Source: Clostridia bacterium (GTDB lineage Bacteria > Bacillota > Clostridia > Christensenellales > Christensenellaceae). Taken from it: a stretch of DNA of 64,000 nucleotides. The position numbers and the translations under genes were made by a program. Every line of letters begins with the position of its first letter. The stretch's first letter is position 1. Positions 24,828 to 33,643 of this stretch are shown here, in pieces. The DNA lies in NCBI GenBank assembly GCA_017439085.1, contig JAFRTU010000015.1:124001-188000 (forward strand), read 5' to 3'. A model generated the notes under the pieces. The model ran no database searches, had not been told where the DNA came from, and saw only the letters and a list, made by a program, of their open reading frames with translations.

Positions 24828-24938
24828 ATGCATGAAAAACCCGAACATTTGCATAAAAACAATAAAAATATGCGAAAAAATATTTGCAAAAGGGGTTGAC
24901 ACCTCATAAATATGCATTATAATTGCATATGTATTCAC
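24828..24938. promoter_or_regulatory. Cluster of TGCAT/TTTGCA words with A-tracts upstream of the amino-acid ABC operon
   Basis: Six related words occur in 110 bases: ATGCAT (24828), TTTGCATA (24848), ATATGCG (24868), TTTGCAAA (24883), ATGCAT (24912) and TTGCATAT (24923). Several A4-A6 runs are interspersed. The last, TGCATATGTATTCA, resembles an ARG box and overlaps the region just after the -10. Together they suggest a multi-site operator, ArgR-like being one possibility. Confidence 0.5.
24896..24923 (+). promoter_or_regulatory. Promoter of the amino-acid ABC transporter operon
   Basis: TTGACA and TATAAT, both perfect, separated by 16 bases. The -10 is embedded in the inverted repeat TATGCA...TGCATA. 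Confidence 0.88.
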
Positions 24939-24981
24939 GAAATCGACTGGCAATGAGCCGGTTAAATATTTGGAGGTTATC

Positions 24982-25821
24982 ATGAAGAAAAAGGTTGCAC
25001 TGTTATTGGTTTTCCTGATGGTATTCGTTGCATTCGCAGGATGCAAGAAAAAAGAGGAAGAAAAGAACGAACTCGACATCATTAAAGAGAAGGGCTACAT
25101 CACTGTAGCGATATCTCCGGACTTTGCTCCATATGAATTCGAGAATCTGAATGCAGAAGACGGACAGACAGTAGTCGGATGCGAGGTTGAACTTGCAAAG
25201 TACATCGCAGAGTATCTGGGAGTAGAACTGAAGATAGAGTCCATGGACTTCTCATCCTGCCAGGCTGCAGTACAGAGCGGAACCGTCGATTTCAGCGTTT
25301 CCGGATATGCTATCACCGAAGACCGTCAGAAAACATATAATATGACTGAACCCTATAAGTGGCAGGACGATTCCACAGGTCAGCTGATCATAGTCAAGAA
25401 GGATGAAGCTGAAAAATATGCTACGGCTGATTCTTTCTCAGGCAAGAAGGTCGCTGCTCAGAACGGATCTCTCCAGATGAGCCTCGTTGAGGAACAGCTC
25501 CCCAATGATATCACTATAGAGCCGATCAGCACTCTCAATGACGGTATCCTTTCTCTCATCAATGACAAGATAGACTGCATGGCATGCGCAGGAGATACGG
25601 CTCTACAGTATGTGAAGAACTATCCTGACAAGCTCGCTATTGCAGCATTCAAATTCGAATATACTTCGAAGGGAAACTCAGCTCTCATCATGAAGGGAAA
25701 CGATGCACTGCTGGCAGCCATCAATGAGGCTATCCAGGCAGCAGTGAAGGAAGGAAAGCTCCCCGTTTGGAGGGAAGAAGCGGTAGCACTCGCAGAGTCC
25801 CTTGGAATCGAGAACAACTGA
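24982..25821 (+). CDS. Amino-acid ABC transporter substrate-binding lipoprotein (family 3)
   Basis: Captures an amino acid outside the cell for the transporter encoded next. The 279-residue protein has a lipoprotein signal peptide (MKKKVALLLVFLM..., lipobox FAGC). The mature part is an SBP_bac_3 domain, starting IKEKGYITVAISPDFAPYEF and including VGCEVELAKYIAEYLGVELK and the GTVDFSVSGYAITEDR block. Specificity is not readable from sequence. The ATG at 24982 follows GGAGG five bases upstream. A hairpin separates it from the permease gene, which may raise its amount over the membrane parts. Confidence 0.93.
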   Translation: MKKKVALLLVFLMVFVAFAGCKKKEEEKNELDIIKEKGYITVAISPDFAPYEFENLNAEDGQTVVGCEVELAKYIAEYLGVELKIESMDFSSCQAAVQSGTVDFSVSGYAITEDRQKTYNMTEPYKWQDDSTGQLIIVKKDEAEKYATADSFSGKKVAAQNGSLQMSLVEEQLPNDITIEPISTLNDGILSLINDKIDCMACAGDTALQYVKNYPDKLAIAAFKFEYTSKGNSALIMKGNDALLAAINEAIQAAVKEGKLPVWREEAVALAESLGIENN

Positions 25822-25841
25822 CCTAATAATATTGATGGTGT

Positions 25842-25872
25842 CTTCTCCCCGGGGCATGTCTCCGGGGAAAAG
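25842..25872 (+). other. Intercistronic hairpin between binding-protein and permease genes
   Basis: Stem TCCCCGG/CCGGGGA, extended by three pairs past one mismatch, with a 9-base loop and no T-run. This is the arrangement expected of an mRNA-stabilising or processing hairpin that gives excess binding protein rather than of a full terminator. Confidence 0.6.
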
Positions 25873-25921
25873 CATGTATATGAATAACGATCACAAATGA
25901 TCGGTCTTGGAGGATTGGATT

Positions 25922-26620
25922 TTGAATTTCGGATCTAACATCATAATGGCCCTGCAGAGATACGGACACCTGTTCCTGAAGGGCACACTAATAACTCTTG
26001 CCTTCTCGGCAGTAGCCGTTACGGGAGGAGTCATCTTCGGAGGCATACTTGCTCTCATGAGGCTTTCGGAGTTCCACATTACAATAAAGGGAAAGAAGAT
26101 AAAGCCTCTCTCCATCATATCCACGGCATATGTGGAAGTGATAAGGGGCACGCCTATACTCCTGCAGCTATATGTTTTCTATTTTTTCATTCCGTCGGCG
26201 CTGAGCTTCCTAAATCTGTCTAAATTCGCCAGCATAAGCCTCGCACTCATTTTCAACAGCGCTGCTTATGTGGCTGAGATATTCAGGTCGGGGATCGACG
26301 CAGTGGATCATGGCCAGATGGAGGCTGCAAGATGTCTCGGTCTCAGCAGAAACCAGGCCCTTATGAAGATTGTGCTTCCTCAGGCGATAAAGAACATACT
26401 CCCAGCACTCTGCAATGAGTTCGTGGCGATGATAAAGGAAACATCACTGGCTTCCACATTTTTTGCGGGAGACATAATGACTACATACAAGACGGTCAAC
26501 GGAGCACTGTTCCTGGTCATAGAGCCGCTCATAATCATAGCGGTCATCTATTTTGCACTAACGTTCACTCTGAGCAAGGTGGTAGCAGTATTCGAGAGGA
26601 GGATGAAGACAAGTGACTAA
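25922..26620 (+). CDS. Amino-acid ABC transporter permease
   Basis: Membrane subunit, His/Glu/Gln/Arg/opine type (about 232 residues, four to five helices). The TTL-type first helix region ([19 protein letters not shown]) and the cytoplasmic coupling motif [20 protein letters not shown] are present. The start is taken as TTG at 25922 because GGAGGA lies seven bases ahead of it; the TTG at 25907 is itself part of that ribosome site. Its end overlaps the ATPase gene by 8 bases. Confidence 0.9.
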   Translation: MNFGSNIIMALQRYGHLFLKGTLITLAFSAVAVTGGVIFGGILALMRLSEFHITIKGKKIKPLSIISTAYVEVIRGTPILLQLYVFYFFIPSALSFLNLSKFASISLALIFNSAAYVAEIFRSGIDAVDHGQMEAARCLGLSRNQALMKIVLPQAIKNILPALCNEFVAMIKETSLASTFFAGDIMTTYKTVNGALFLVIEPLIIIAVIYFALTFTLSKVVAVFERRMKTSD

Positions 26621-27371
26621 CGGAGACATCCTTATAAAGGTAGAGGGACTTCACAAGAAGTTTACCATAAACGGGCACGAGGAACTTCATGTCCTTAAAG
26701 GAATAGATCAGGAGATCAGGAAGGGAGAGGTAGTCACCATAATAGGACCTTCAGGAGGCGGCAAGTCCACATTCCTTCGTTGCTTGAATCTGCTTGAGGA
26801 GCCTGATGAGGGAAAGATCTTCTTTGAGGGAGTGGACATCACTGACAAAAAGGTCAATATCAACGAACACAGACAGAAGATGGGCATGGTGTTCCAGCAT
26901 TTCAATATATTCTCAAATCTCAAGGTAGGAGAGAATATCACGATGGCGCCTGTCCTACTGAAGAAAAAGACCAAGGAAGAGGCGGAAAAGCTTTGCGATG
27001 AGCTCCTTGAAAGGGTTGGCCTTCTGGACAAGAAGAACGAGTATCCTTCAAGGCTTTCCGGAGGACAGAGACAGAGACTCGCAATAGTGAGAGCTCTGGC
27101 AATGGAACCGGACGTCATGCTTTTCGATGAGCCGACCTCTGCTCTTGACCCCGAGATGGTGGGGGAGGTTCTTCAGGTTATAAAGGATCTGGTTAATACG
27201 GGCATGACATGTCTCATAGTCACTCATGAGATGGGATTCGCAAAAGAAGTCTCTCACAGGGTGCTCTTCATAGATGACGGCATCATAGCCGAAGAGGGAA
27301 CACCACAGCAGATCTTCAACGATCCCAAGAACCCCAGGACCAAGGAGTTCCTGAGCAAGGTGCTTTACTGA
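26613..27371 (+). CDS. Amino-acid ABC transporter ATP-binding protein
   Basis: ATPase that powers import. The 252-residue protein has Walker [11 protein letters not shown]-loop MGMVFQHFN, signature [16 protein letters not shown], Walker [13 protein letters not shown] and the switch His in IVTHEMGF. It belongs to the polar amino-acid (GlnQ/HisP) group. The start is GTG at 26613, with GAGGAGG upstream, and it overlaps the permease gene by 8 bases. The M20 amidohydrolase follows one base after the stop. Confidence 0.95.
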   Translation: MTNGDILIKVEGLHKKFTINGHEELHVLKGIDQEIRKGEVVTIIGPSGGGKSTFLRCLNLLEEPDEGKIFFEGVDITDKKVNINEHRQKMGMVFQHFNIFSNLKVGENITMAPVLLKKKTKEEAEKLCDELLERVGLLDKKNEYPSRLSGGQRQRLAIVRALAMEPDVMLFDEPTSALDPEMVGEVLQVIKDLVNTGMTCLIVTHEMGFAKEVSHRVLFIDDGIIAEEGTPQQIFNDPKNPRTKEFLSKVLY

Positions 27372-27372
27372 T

Positions 27373-28809
27373 ATGGAAAAGAACAAACAGCTGGCAATAG
27401 ATGCAATAAACGAGAATGAGAGCAAATTCACCTCAATAAGCGACAAGGTTTGGGAATTTGCAGAACTCTCATTAAAGGAATATAAGTCCGCAGAGCTATA
27501 CTGTGCTCAGTTTGAGAAGGACGGATGGAAGGTCGAAAAGGGGCTTGACGGTATCGAGACATGCTTCAAGGCCGAGTTCGGAGCGGGACATCCCGTTATA
27601 GGCATACTCGGAGAGTTCGACGCTCTTTCAGGTCTTTCCCAGGTGGGCGGATGTCCCGAGTACAAGGAACTCGTGAAAGGCGGCAGCGGACACGGATGCG
27701 GGCATAACATGCTGGGAGCAGGCTCCATGGCAGCAGCATACGGAGTAAGGGCATACCTTGAGAAAACCGGGAAGCCCGGTACCGTCATATATTTCGGATG
27801 CCCCGGAGAAGAAGGAGGCGCAAGCAAAGCCTTTCTGGCAAGGGACGGCTACTGGAAAAAACTGGACGCTGCCATCTCGTGGCATCCCGGAACTGCGACT
27901 GCAGTGAGATCGGGAACTTCAAACTCATGCATACAGAAGGAATATATCTTCAAGGGCGTTGCTGCCCATGCGGCAGGTTCTCCCCAGTTCGGAAGGAGCG
28001 GACTCGATGCAGTCCAGATAATGAACATGGGAGTTGAGTTCCTTAGGGAGCATATGGACAGCACATCCAGGATACACTATGCGATAACCGATGCGGGCGG
28101 AATATCTCCTAACGTGGTGCCTCCGATAGCCAAAGTGCTCTATATGGTAAGAGCGATACAGGTACAGGACTGCATAGCCCTTCAGAAGAGAGTCGACAAG
28201 ATAGCAGAGGCGGCAGCCATGATGACGGAGACGGAGCTGTCAGTAAGATTCATAGACGGTCTTGCCAATCTCGTTCCGAACACCGTGCTTGAAAAGCAGA
28301 TGCAGAAGAATCTGGAGCTTGTGGGCATGCCTAAATACACGCCCGAGGAATATGCACTGGCAGAGGCCATAGATGCTTCGACAGGAGGAAAGGGAAAGCT
28401 CCCGCCTGAGATAGACGATGAGGATCCCGACTATGATTACGTAGCAGAGATGACTGACAACGGCAATAAGGGGCTTAACGATTTCATAATGCCTTTAAGG
28501 CACTCAAACGCGCCTTCTCCCGGTTCCACCGATGTCGGTGACGTGAGCTGGCTCACCCCGACGGTACAGATGAGGGCCTCCTGCTTTACGGCACACGCTC
28601 CCGGTCATTCATGGCAGAACGTGTCCATGGGAAAGACTTCCATAGGACACAAGGGACTGATACTCGGGGGAAAGGTGATGGCGCTCACCGCCATAGATCT
28701 CTACGAGGATCCGTCCATAATAGAGGCTGCCACGGAAGAGTTCAAAAAGAGGACCAAGGCGGGGTTCCTGAGTCCGATACCTATGGACGCTGTACCGACG
28801 ATAGTCTGA
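27373..28809 (+). CDS. M20 family amidohydrolase, AbgB-like
   Basis: A 478-residue zinc amidohydrolase most like p-aminobenzoyl-glutamate hydrolase subunit B and related N-acyl or dipeptide hydrolases. Metal-ligand blocks are visible: GEFDAL, GHGCGHNMLGAGS, GCPGEEGG and SWHPGTAT; a later conserved His is in HAPGHSWQNVSMG. Being last in the ABC transporter operon, one base after the ATPase stop, it probably cleaves the imported compound in the cytosol. No AbgA partner is encoded. The exact substrate is unknown. Confidence 0.88.
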   Translation: MEKNKQLAIDAINENESKFTSISDKVWEFAELSLKEYKSAELYCAQFEKDGWKVEKGLDGIETCFKAEFGAGHPVIGILGEFDALSGLSQVGGCPEYKELVKGGSGHGCGHNMLGAGSMAAAYGVRAYLEKTGKPGTVIYFGCPGEEGGASKAFLARDGYWKKLDAAISWHPGTATAVRSGTSNSCIQKEYIFKGVAAHAAGSPQFGRSGLDAVQIMNMGVEFLREHMDSTSRIHYAITDAGGISPNVVPPIAKVLYMVRAIQVQDCIALQKRVDKIAEAAAMMTETELSVRFIDGLANLVPNTVLEKQMQKNLELVGMPKYTPEEYALAEAIDASTGGKGKLPPEIDDEDPDYDYVAEMTDNGNKGLNDFIMPLRHSNAPSPGSTDVGDVSWLTPTVQMRASCFTAHAPGHSWQNVSMGKTSIGHKGLILGGKVMALTAIDLYEDPSIIEAATEEFKKRTKAGFLSPIPMDAVPTIV

Positions 28810-28825
28810 TAACCTTAAATGTAAG

Positions 28826-28867
28826 AATCCTTTTCCGGGATTATTTCCCGGGAAAGGATTTTTTTTA
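28826..28867 (+). terminator. Terminator of the ABC transporter-amidohydrolase operon
   Basis: 15-bp stem with one G-U pair, a 5-base loop and eight T. The GH36 promoter begins within the T-run. Confidence 0.93.
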
Positions 28868-28892
28868 CTCTCCCATGATTAATTGATACAAT
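28864..28892 (+). promoter_or_regulatory. Promoter of the alpha-galactosidase gene
   Basis: TTTACT, 17-base spacer, TGA-TACAAT. The -35 box overlaps the T-run of the upstream terminator. Confidence 0.65.
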
Positions 28893-28941
28893 TATATCGG
28901 GACGAAAACCCATTTATATCATAAACATCATTGAGGTCCAT

Positions 28942-31098
28942 ATGATCAGATATACAGATGATACCTTTATTCTGACAAATGACAGGTTCTCATATGTAAT
29001 GAGAACAGATATGAACGGAGTACTCGGCCATATCCATTTCGGAGCTCCGGTGACCGGAAAAGACACAAAAACCATGGGATTCGAGCCTGAGCTCGGATGG
29101 GGGACTTCGAATATGCTGGATGGCATATGCTATCATTTCATGCCTCTTGAGTGGAGCACTCCCGGGACGGGAGACTACAGGGCGTGTGCCATGGATACGG
29201 ATGCGGGGACATCCTTTTTCAGATACAGTTCCCACAGGATCCTTAAAGGACAGATACCGTTTTCGGCTGCTCTGCTCGGTCCACACGGGGAATGTGACAC
29301 TCTGGAGGTGACTCTCAAGGACAGGAACGGGCTCGAACTTATCCTGATATACAGCCTCTATGATTCCGCACTTACAAGAAGAAGCGTGCTGAAAAACCGG
29401 AGCGGAAAGGAGATCAGGATATCGAAGTTCATGTCCATGCTCCTGGATCTGCCCGGAAGTTTTGAGATGATGACCTTTTCCGGAGCCTGGGCAAGGGAGA
29501 TGCATACATGTTTCAATAAGGTGGGGACCGCCTCAATAGTGAACGAGAGCACCACCGGTTTCTCTTCTGCTCATCATAACCCGGGCTTCATCCTGAAGAG
29601 AGAGGATACATCGGAAGATTTCGGAGAGGCGTATGCATTCAACATCATCTATTCAGGAAACCACTATTCAAGGGCACAGAAGAGCGCCGAGGGGCTGACG
29701 AGAGTGATCATGGGGATCAGTCCGGAGGGCTTCACATGGAAGCTTTCCGACGGAGAGGTCTTTGAATCTCCTGAGACAGTGCTCACCTGGTCGGGTGACG
29801 GCCTTAACGGTGTGTCCGCTCTGATGCACAGTTTTGTTAACGACCACATAGTCCCGACCTACTGGAACGGAAGGGAGAGACCCGTACTGTTCAACAGCTG
29901 GGAAGGCTGCGGTTTCGACTATGATGAGAATAAGCTCCTTCAGCTCGCTGAGGGTGCAAAGTCACTCGGGTGTGAGCTTTTCGTACTCGATGACGGATGG
30001 TTCGGAGCCAGGAATTCCGACAGGGCGGGGCTCGGTGATTATGGACCGAACAGGAACAAGCTTCCCGGCGGCATCAGCGGTCTTTCGGAGAAAATTCGAG
30101 GACTGGGCCTTGATTTCGGCCTTTGGGTGGAGCCTGAGGCAGTGAACCCTGACAGCGACCTTTATAGGGCACATCCCGAATGGTCCATAGGATATGGAGA
30201 TCCCGAGACTGTGCTAGGAAGGAACGAACTGCTGCTGGACCTCAGGATGAATGATGTGAGGGACTATATAGTGGAGAACGTCTCAAAGGTAATAGATGAC
30301 GGAAAACTATCATATATGAAATGGGATATGAACAGACACTCCACTCTTAAAGGAGCCGATGCTCACAGATATATCCTCGGCCTCTATGAGGTAATGAGAC
30401 GCATCTTCACAGTCAGGGAAGGACTGCTTCTCGAAAACTGTGCTTCAGGAGGGAACAGATTCGATCTGGGCATGCTGACATTCTCTCCGCAGATATGGGC
30501 CTCGGACGATACGGACCCGATAGAGAGGATAGACATCCAGAAGGGCTATTCCTATCTGTATCCACAGTCGACCGTAGGCGCTCATGTTTCCATGTCTCCG
30601 AACCAGCAGACAGGGAGAAAAACACCTCTGTCCACGAGAGGCAATATCTCCTTCTTCGGAGTACTGGGCTACGAGCTCGACCTGACTGAGCCCAGCGCAG
30701 ATGAGAAGGAGGAGATCAGAAGACAGATAGATTTCTATAAGAGATACAGGAAGGCCTTCCAGTTCGGAAGGGAACTGAGGACTGATTCCGAGACAGCGGT
30801 CGGATTTGAAGTCCTCCTTGGAGACACAGCAGTTGTAGGGCTGTTCCACAAGCTCCTTCCGGCAGCACCCTGTTATGAGACGTTTAAGGTACTTGGCCTC
30901 AGAAATGACAGCGTCTATATGGTGACAGACACAGATACAGAACTTCCCGAAGAAATGAGGAAGAGAATAATCAGCGGCAATGCTCTCTTGAACGGCATCG
31001 CCATGAGGCCGCTGTTCACCGGAATGGGCAGAACGCCTCTTACGAGGAGAGGAGGAGACTTCTCCTCTGATCTGTTCGTGATCGAAAAGACAGTATAA
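28942..31098 (+). CDS. Alpha-galactosidase, GH36
   Basis: Removes terminal alpha-galactose from melibiose, raffinose and similar sugars. The 718-residue length and layout fit GH36: an N-terminal beta-sandwich, a TIM barrel with FVLDDGWFGARN, the nucleophile Asp in YMKWDMNRH, LLENCASGGNRFDLGML and the acid/base Asp in WASDDTDPIER, and a C-terminal beta domain. There is no signal peptide, so it acts inside the cell on imported sugar. It is followed after 38 bases by the GH32 gene and probably shares its transcript. Confidence 0.95.
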   Translation: MIRYTDDTFILTNDRFSYVMRTDMNGVLGHIHFGAPVTGKDTKTMGFEPELGWGTSNMLDGICYHFMPLEWSTPGTGDYRACAMDTDAGTSFFRYSSHRILKGQIPFSAALLGPHGECDTLEVTLKDRNGLELILIYSLYDSALTRRSVLKNRSGKEIRISKFMSMLLDLPGSFEMMTFSGAWAREMHTCFNKVGTASIVNESTTGFSSAHHNPGFILKREDTSEDFGEAYAFNIIYSGNHYSRAQKSAEGLTRVIMGISPEGFTWKLSDGEVFESPETVLTWSGDGLNGVSALMHSFVNDHIVPTYWNGRERPVLFNSWEGCGFDYDENKLLQLAEGAKSLGCELFVLDDGWFGARNSDRAGLGDYGPNRNKLPGGISGLSEKIRGLGLDFGLWVEPEAVNPDSDLYRAHPEWSIGYGDPETVLGRNELLLDLRMNDVRDYIVENVSKVIDDGKLSYMKWDMNRHSTLKGADAHRYILGLYEVMRRIFTVREGLLLENCASGGNRFDLGMLTFSPQIWASDDTDPIERIDIQKGYSYLYPQSTVGAHVSMSPNQQTGRKTPLSTRGNISFFGVLGYELDLTEPSADEKEEIRRQIDFYKRYRKAFQFGRELRTDSETAVGFEVLLGDTAVVGLFHKLLPAAPCYETFKVLGLRNDSVYMVTDTDTELPEEMRKRIISGNALLNGIAMRPLFTGMGRTPLTRRGGDFSSDLFVIEKTV

Positions 31099-31136
31099 CG
31101 ACATCTTTACATACAGTTATTAAGGGAGATTATAAA

Positions 31137-32234
31137 ATGAAATACGAGCTTGATTACCATTTTCATGCAAAGAAAGGGTGGATTAACGACCCGAACGGAC
31201 TATGCTACTTCAAGGGAAAGTATCACCTCTTCTATCAGCACAACCCCCATGATGTCATATGGGACACCATGCACTGGGGACATGCCGTCAGCGAGGACCT
31301 GATGCACTGGGAGGAGCTTCCGATAGCACTGTATCCTGACATGCCTTATGAGTCATCTGACGGATGCTTTTCCGGCAGTGCCATCATACACAACGATGAG
31401 ATGTGGCTCTTCTATACGTCGGTATCTGAGGAACTCGGACAGACCCAGTCCCTAGTGATCTCGAAGGACGGTTACACATTTGAGAAGTATCCCGGGAACC
31501 CGATAATAAAGAACGTGCCTGAAGACGGAACACAGAAAGACTTCAGAGACCCGAAGGTGTTCGAGCACGACGGACATTTCTATATGGTGACAGGTACATG
31601 CAAGGGCGAGCTTGCAAGAGTGCTCCTGTTCAGGAGTGATGATCTTCTGAACTGGGAATACAGAGGGATCCTGTACGAATCGGATGAATTCCTGCCTGTC
31701 ATTGAGTGCCCGGATCTGTTCCCCGTGGGAGACAAATGGGTGCTTGCCTTCTCGATCATGAGAAGACCGGAAAAATCGGTAGCTCTCGCCATAGGAGATT
31801 TCAAAGATGAGAAGTTCATCCTTGAGGAGATCAGCTTCCTCGACAGAGGACCTGAATCATATGCTCCGCAGAGTTTCCTTGCTCCTGACGGGAGGAGGAT
31901 CCTCATAGAATGGATGAACAACTGGAAATTCAAGAGAATGCCTCATGATACGTTTGCAGGAGCCTTTACGGTACCGAGAGAGATATTCTTCAATGAGAGG
32001 AACAGGCTGTGTCTGTTCCCCGTGAGGGAAGCAAGGCACCTGCTCGTAAAGGAGGATAAGGATGTGGTCGTGGCTCCTGACAGTGTTACCGTGACTGCGG
32101 GAAAGGAACCGGTTGTATTTGAAGGAAAAGTCGATTCCGTCGATATCCTGAGAGACAATGAATGCGTGGAGGTGTTCATAAACGGAGGTGAAGAGGTCAT
32201 AACCGTATATGAACTCTGGGGCAAGTGCTGGTAA
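31137..32234 (+). CDS. GH32 beta-fructosidase / sucrose-6-phosphate hydrolase with short C-terminus
   Basis: Cleaves the fructose residue from sucrose, sucrose 6-phosphate or raffinose-type sugars. The nucleophile block GWINDPNGLCYF (D18), FRDPKVF (transition-state Asp) and the acid/base block VIECPDLF are all present in the five-bladed propeller. At 365 residues it is over 100 shorter than most family members; the C-terminal beta-sandwich is reduced to a short tail (EVFINGGEEVITVY). No signal peptide. AGGGAG precedes the ATG at 31137. Confidence 0.92.
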   Translation: MKYELDYHFHAKKGWINDPNGLCYFKGKYHLFYQHNPHDVIWDTMHWGHAVSEDLMHWEELPIALYPDMPYESSDGCFSGSAIIHNDEMWLFYTSVSEELGQTQSLVISKDGYTFEKYPGNPIIKNVPEDGTQKDFRDPKVFEHDGHFYMVTGTCKGELARVLLFRSDDLLNWEYRGILYESDEFLPVIECPDLFPVGDKWVLAFSIMRRPEKSVALAIGDFKDEKFILEEISFLDRGPESYAPQSFLAPDGRRILIEWMNNWKFKRMPHDTFAGAFTVPREIFFNERNRLCLFPVREARHLLVKEDKDVVVAPDSVTVTAGKEPVVFEGKVDSVDILRDNECVEVFINGGEEVITVYELWGKCW

Positions 32235-32251
32235 AAGGATGATATCCGTTG

Positions 32252-33643
32252 ATGGTAAGTGAAGACATCGCAATAGCGGAAAGGATAGCCAGAAGAGTCC
32301 TTGAGTCAGGTGGAAGGACGTTCTATGTCGGAGGATATGTCCGCGATCTTCTCATGGGAAAGGAGATAAAGGACGTGGACATTGAAGTCCACGGTCTTGG
32401 TGCGCAGAAACTGCGGGAGATCCTTGGAGAGATGGGAAGGGTCCTTACCATAGGGGAGAGCTTCGGCATATTCAAACTGGAGGAGCATGATGTCGACATA
32501 GCCCTTCCGAGATATGAGAAGGCAACGGGAAGAGGACATAAGGATTTCGAAGTGTTCGTGGATCCCTTCGCCGGCACATATGAGGCATCAAGGAGAAGAG
32601 ACTTCACCGTGAATGCTCTCATGCAGGATGTGCTCACAGGTGAGATAGTGGATCATTTCGGAGGAATGGCGGACCTTAAGAAGGGAGTGCTCCGTCATGT
32701 GAACGATGAGAGCTTTCCGGAGGATCCCCTCAGGGTACTTAGAGGAGCTCAGTTCGCTTCAAGATTCGGGTTTTCCATAGCACCAGAGACCATGGAGCTC
32801 TCAAGGAGAATATCGCTCGATTCTCTCTCAAGGGAAAGGGTCGAGGGGGAGATGAAGAAGGCTCTCCTGAAGTCTGACAGTCCATCGGTGTTCTTCAACG
32901 TGCTTCGTGAGATGGATCAGCTGGATCGCTGGTTCCCGGAGCTCAGGGCACTCATCGGGGTGGAGCAGAACTCGGAGTTCCACGGAGAGGGAGACGTATG
33001 GAACCATACCCTTCTCGTACTGGATATGGGAGTACATTTCAGGGATATGCTTCCGAACAGCTATGAGTTCATGCTCTCATGTCTATGCCATGACCTCGGA
33101 AAAGCCGTAGCTACTCAGACGATAGACGGGAAGATACATGCCTATGAGCATGAAGTAAAGGGGGTACCCATAGCAGAGAGACTGATAAAGCGGCTGACGG
33201 GGGACAAACAGGTGCTTCGCTACGTGCTCAACATGGTGAGATTACATATGAAACCTAATACCGTTTCCGCATACAGATCCAAGATCAAGGTAACGAACAG
33301 GATGTTCGATGAATCGGTGGACCCCGTGGGTCTCATATGCCTTGCCACTGCTGACGGGCTTGGTTCCATTTCAAAATATCCGTTCTACTCTCACGAGGAG
33401 TTTCTGTATGAGAGACTCAGGGTATATAAAGAATATATGTCAAGACCCCATGTAACGGGGATCGACCTCATTAATAAAGGCTTTGTGCCGGGACCGGAGT
33501 TCAGCCGTATGCTGGAATACTCCCATAAGCTCAGACTTGCTGGGATAGACAAGGAAGAGGCACTGAAACAGACGGTCAGATACGGCAACCAGCTGTTGAA
33601 GAAAGAAGGAAAGGAAATTTGCTATGAAGATAGTACTGATTGA
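32252..33643 (+). CDS. cca: CCA tRNA nucleotidyltransferase with HD domain
   Basis: Adds or repairs the 3' CCA end of tRNAs. The 463-residue protein begins with the nucleotidyltransferase block FYVGGYVRDLLMG and VDIEVHG (catalytic acids), then RRRDFTVNALMQD and EDPLRVLRGAQFA. A C-terminal HD domain is present (WNHTLLVLDMG, CLCHDLGKA), as in phosphatase-bearing variants. A TTG at 32249 and ATG at 32252 are both possible starts; AAGGAT precedes them. The end overlaps the next gene by 20 bases. All tRNA genes seen in the window already encode CCA, so a repair role is likely. Confidence 0.9.
   Translation: MVSEDIAIAERIARRVLESGGRTFYVGGYVRDLLMGKEIKDVDIEVHGLGAQKLREILGEMGRVLTIGESFGIFKLEEHDVDIALPRYEKATGRGHKDFEVFVDPFAGTYEASRRRDFTVNALMQDVLTGEIVDHFGGMADLKKGVLRHVNDESFPEDPLRVLRGAQFASRFGFSIAPETMELSRRISLDSLSRERVEGEMKKALLKSDSPSVFFNVLREMDQLDRWFPELRALIGVEQNSEFHGEGDVWNHTLLVLDMGVHFRDMLPNSYEFMLSCLCHDLGKAVATQTIDGKIHAYEHEVKGVPIAERLIKRLTGDKQVLRYVLNMVRLHMKPNTVSAYRSKIKVTNRMFDESVDPVGLICLATADGLGSISKYPFYSHEEFLYERLRVYKEYMSRPHVTGIDLINKGFVPGPEFSRMLEYSHKLRLAGIDKEEALKQTVRYGNQLLKKEGKEICYEDSTD

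Noticed and set aside
24800..24981. AT-rich stretch considered as a replication origin
   Set aside because: No DnaA boxes of the TTATCCACA type and no dnaA/dnaN neighbour; the perfect promoter and TGCA words explain it better.
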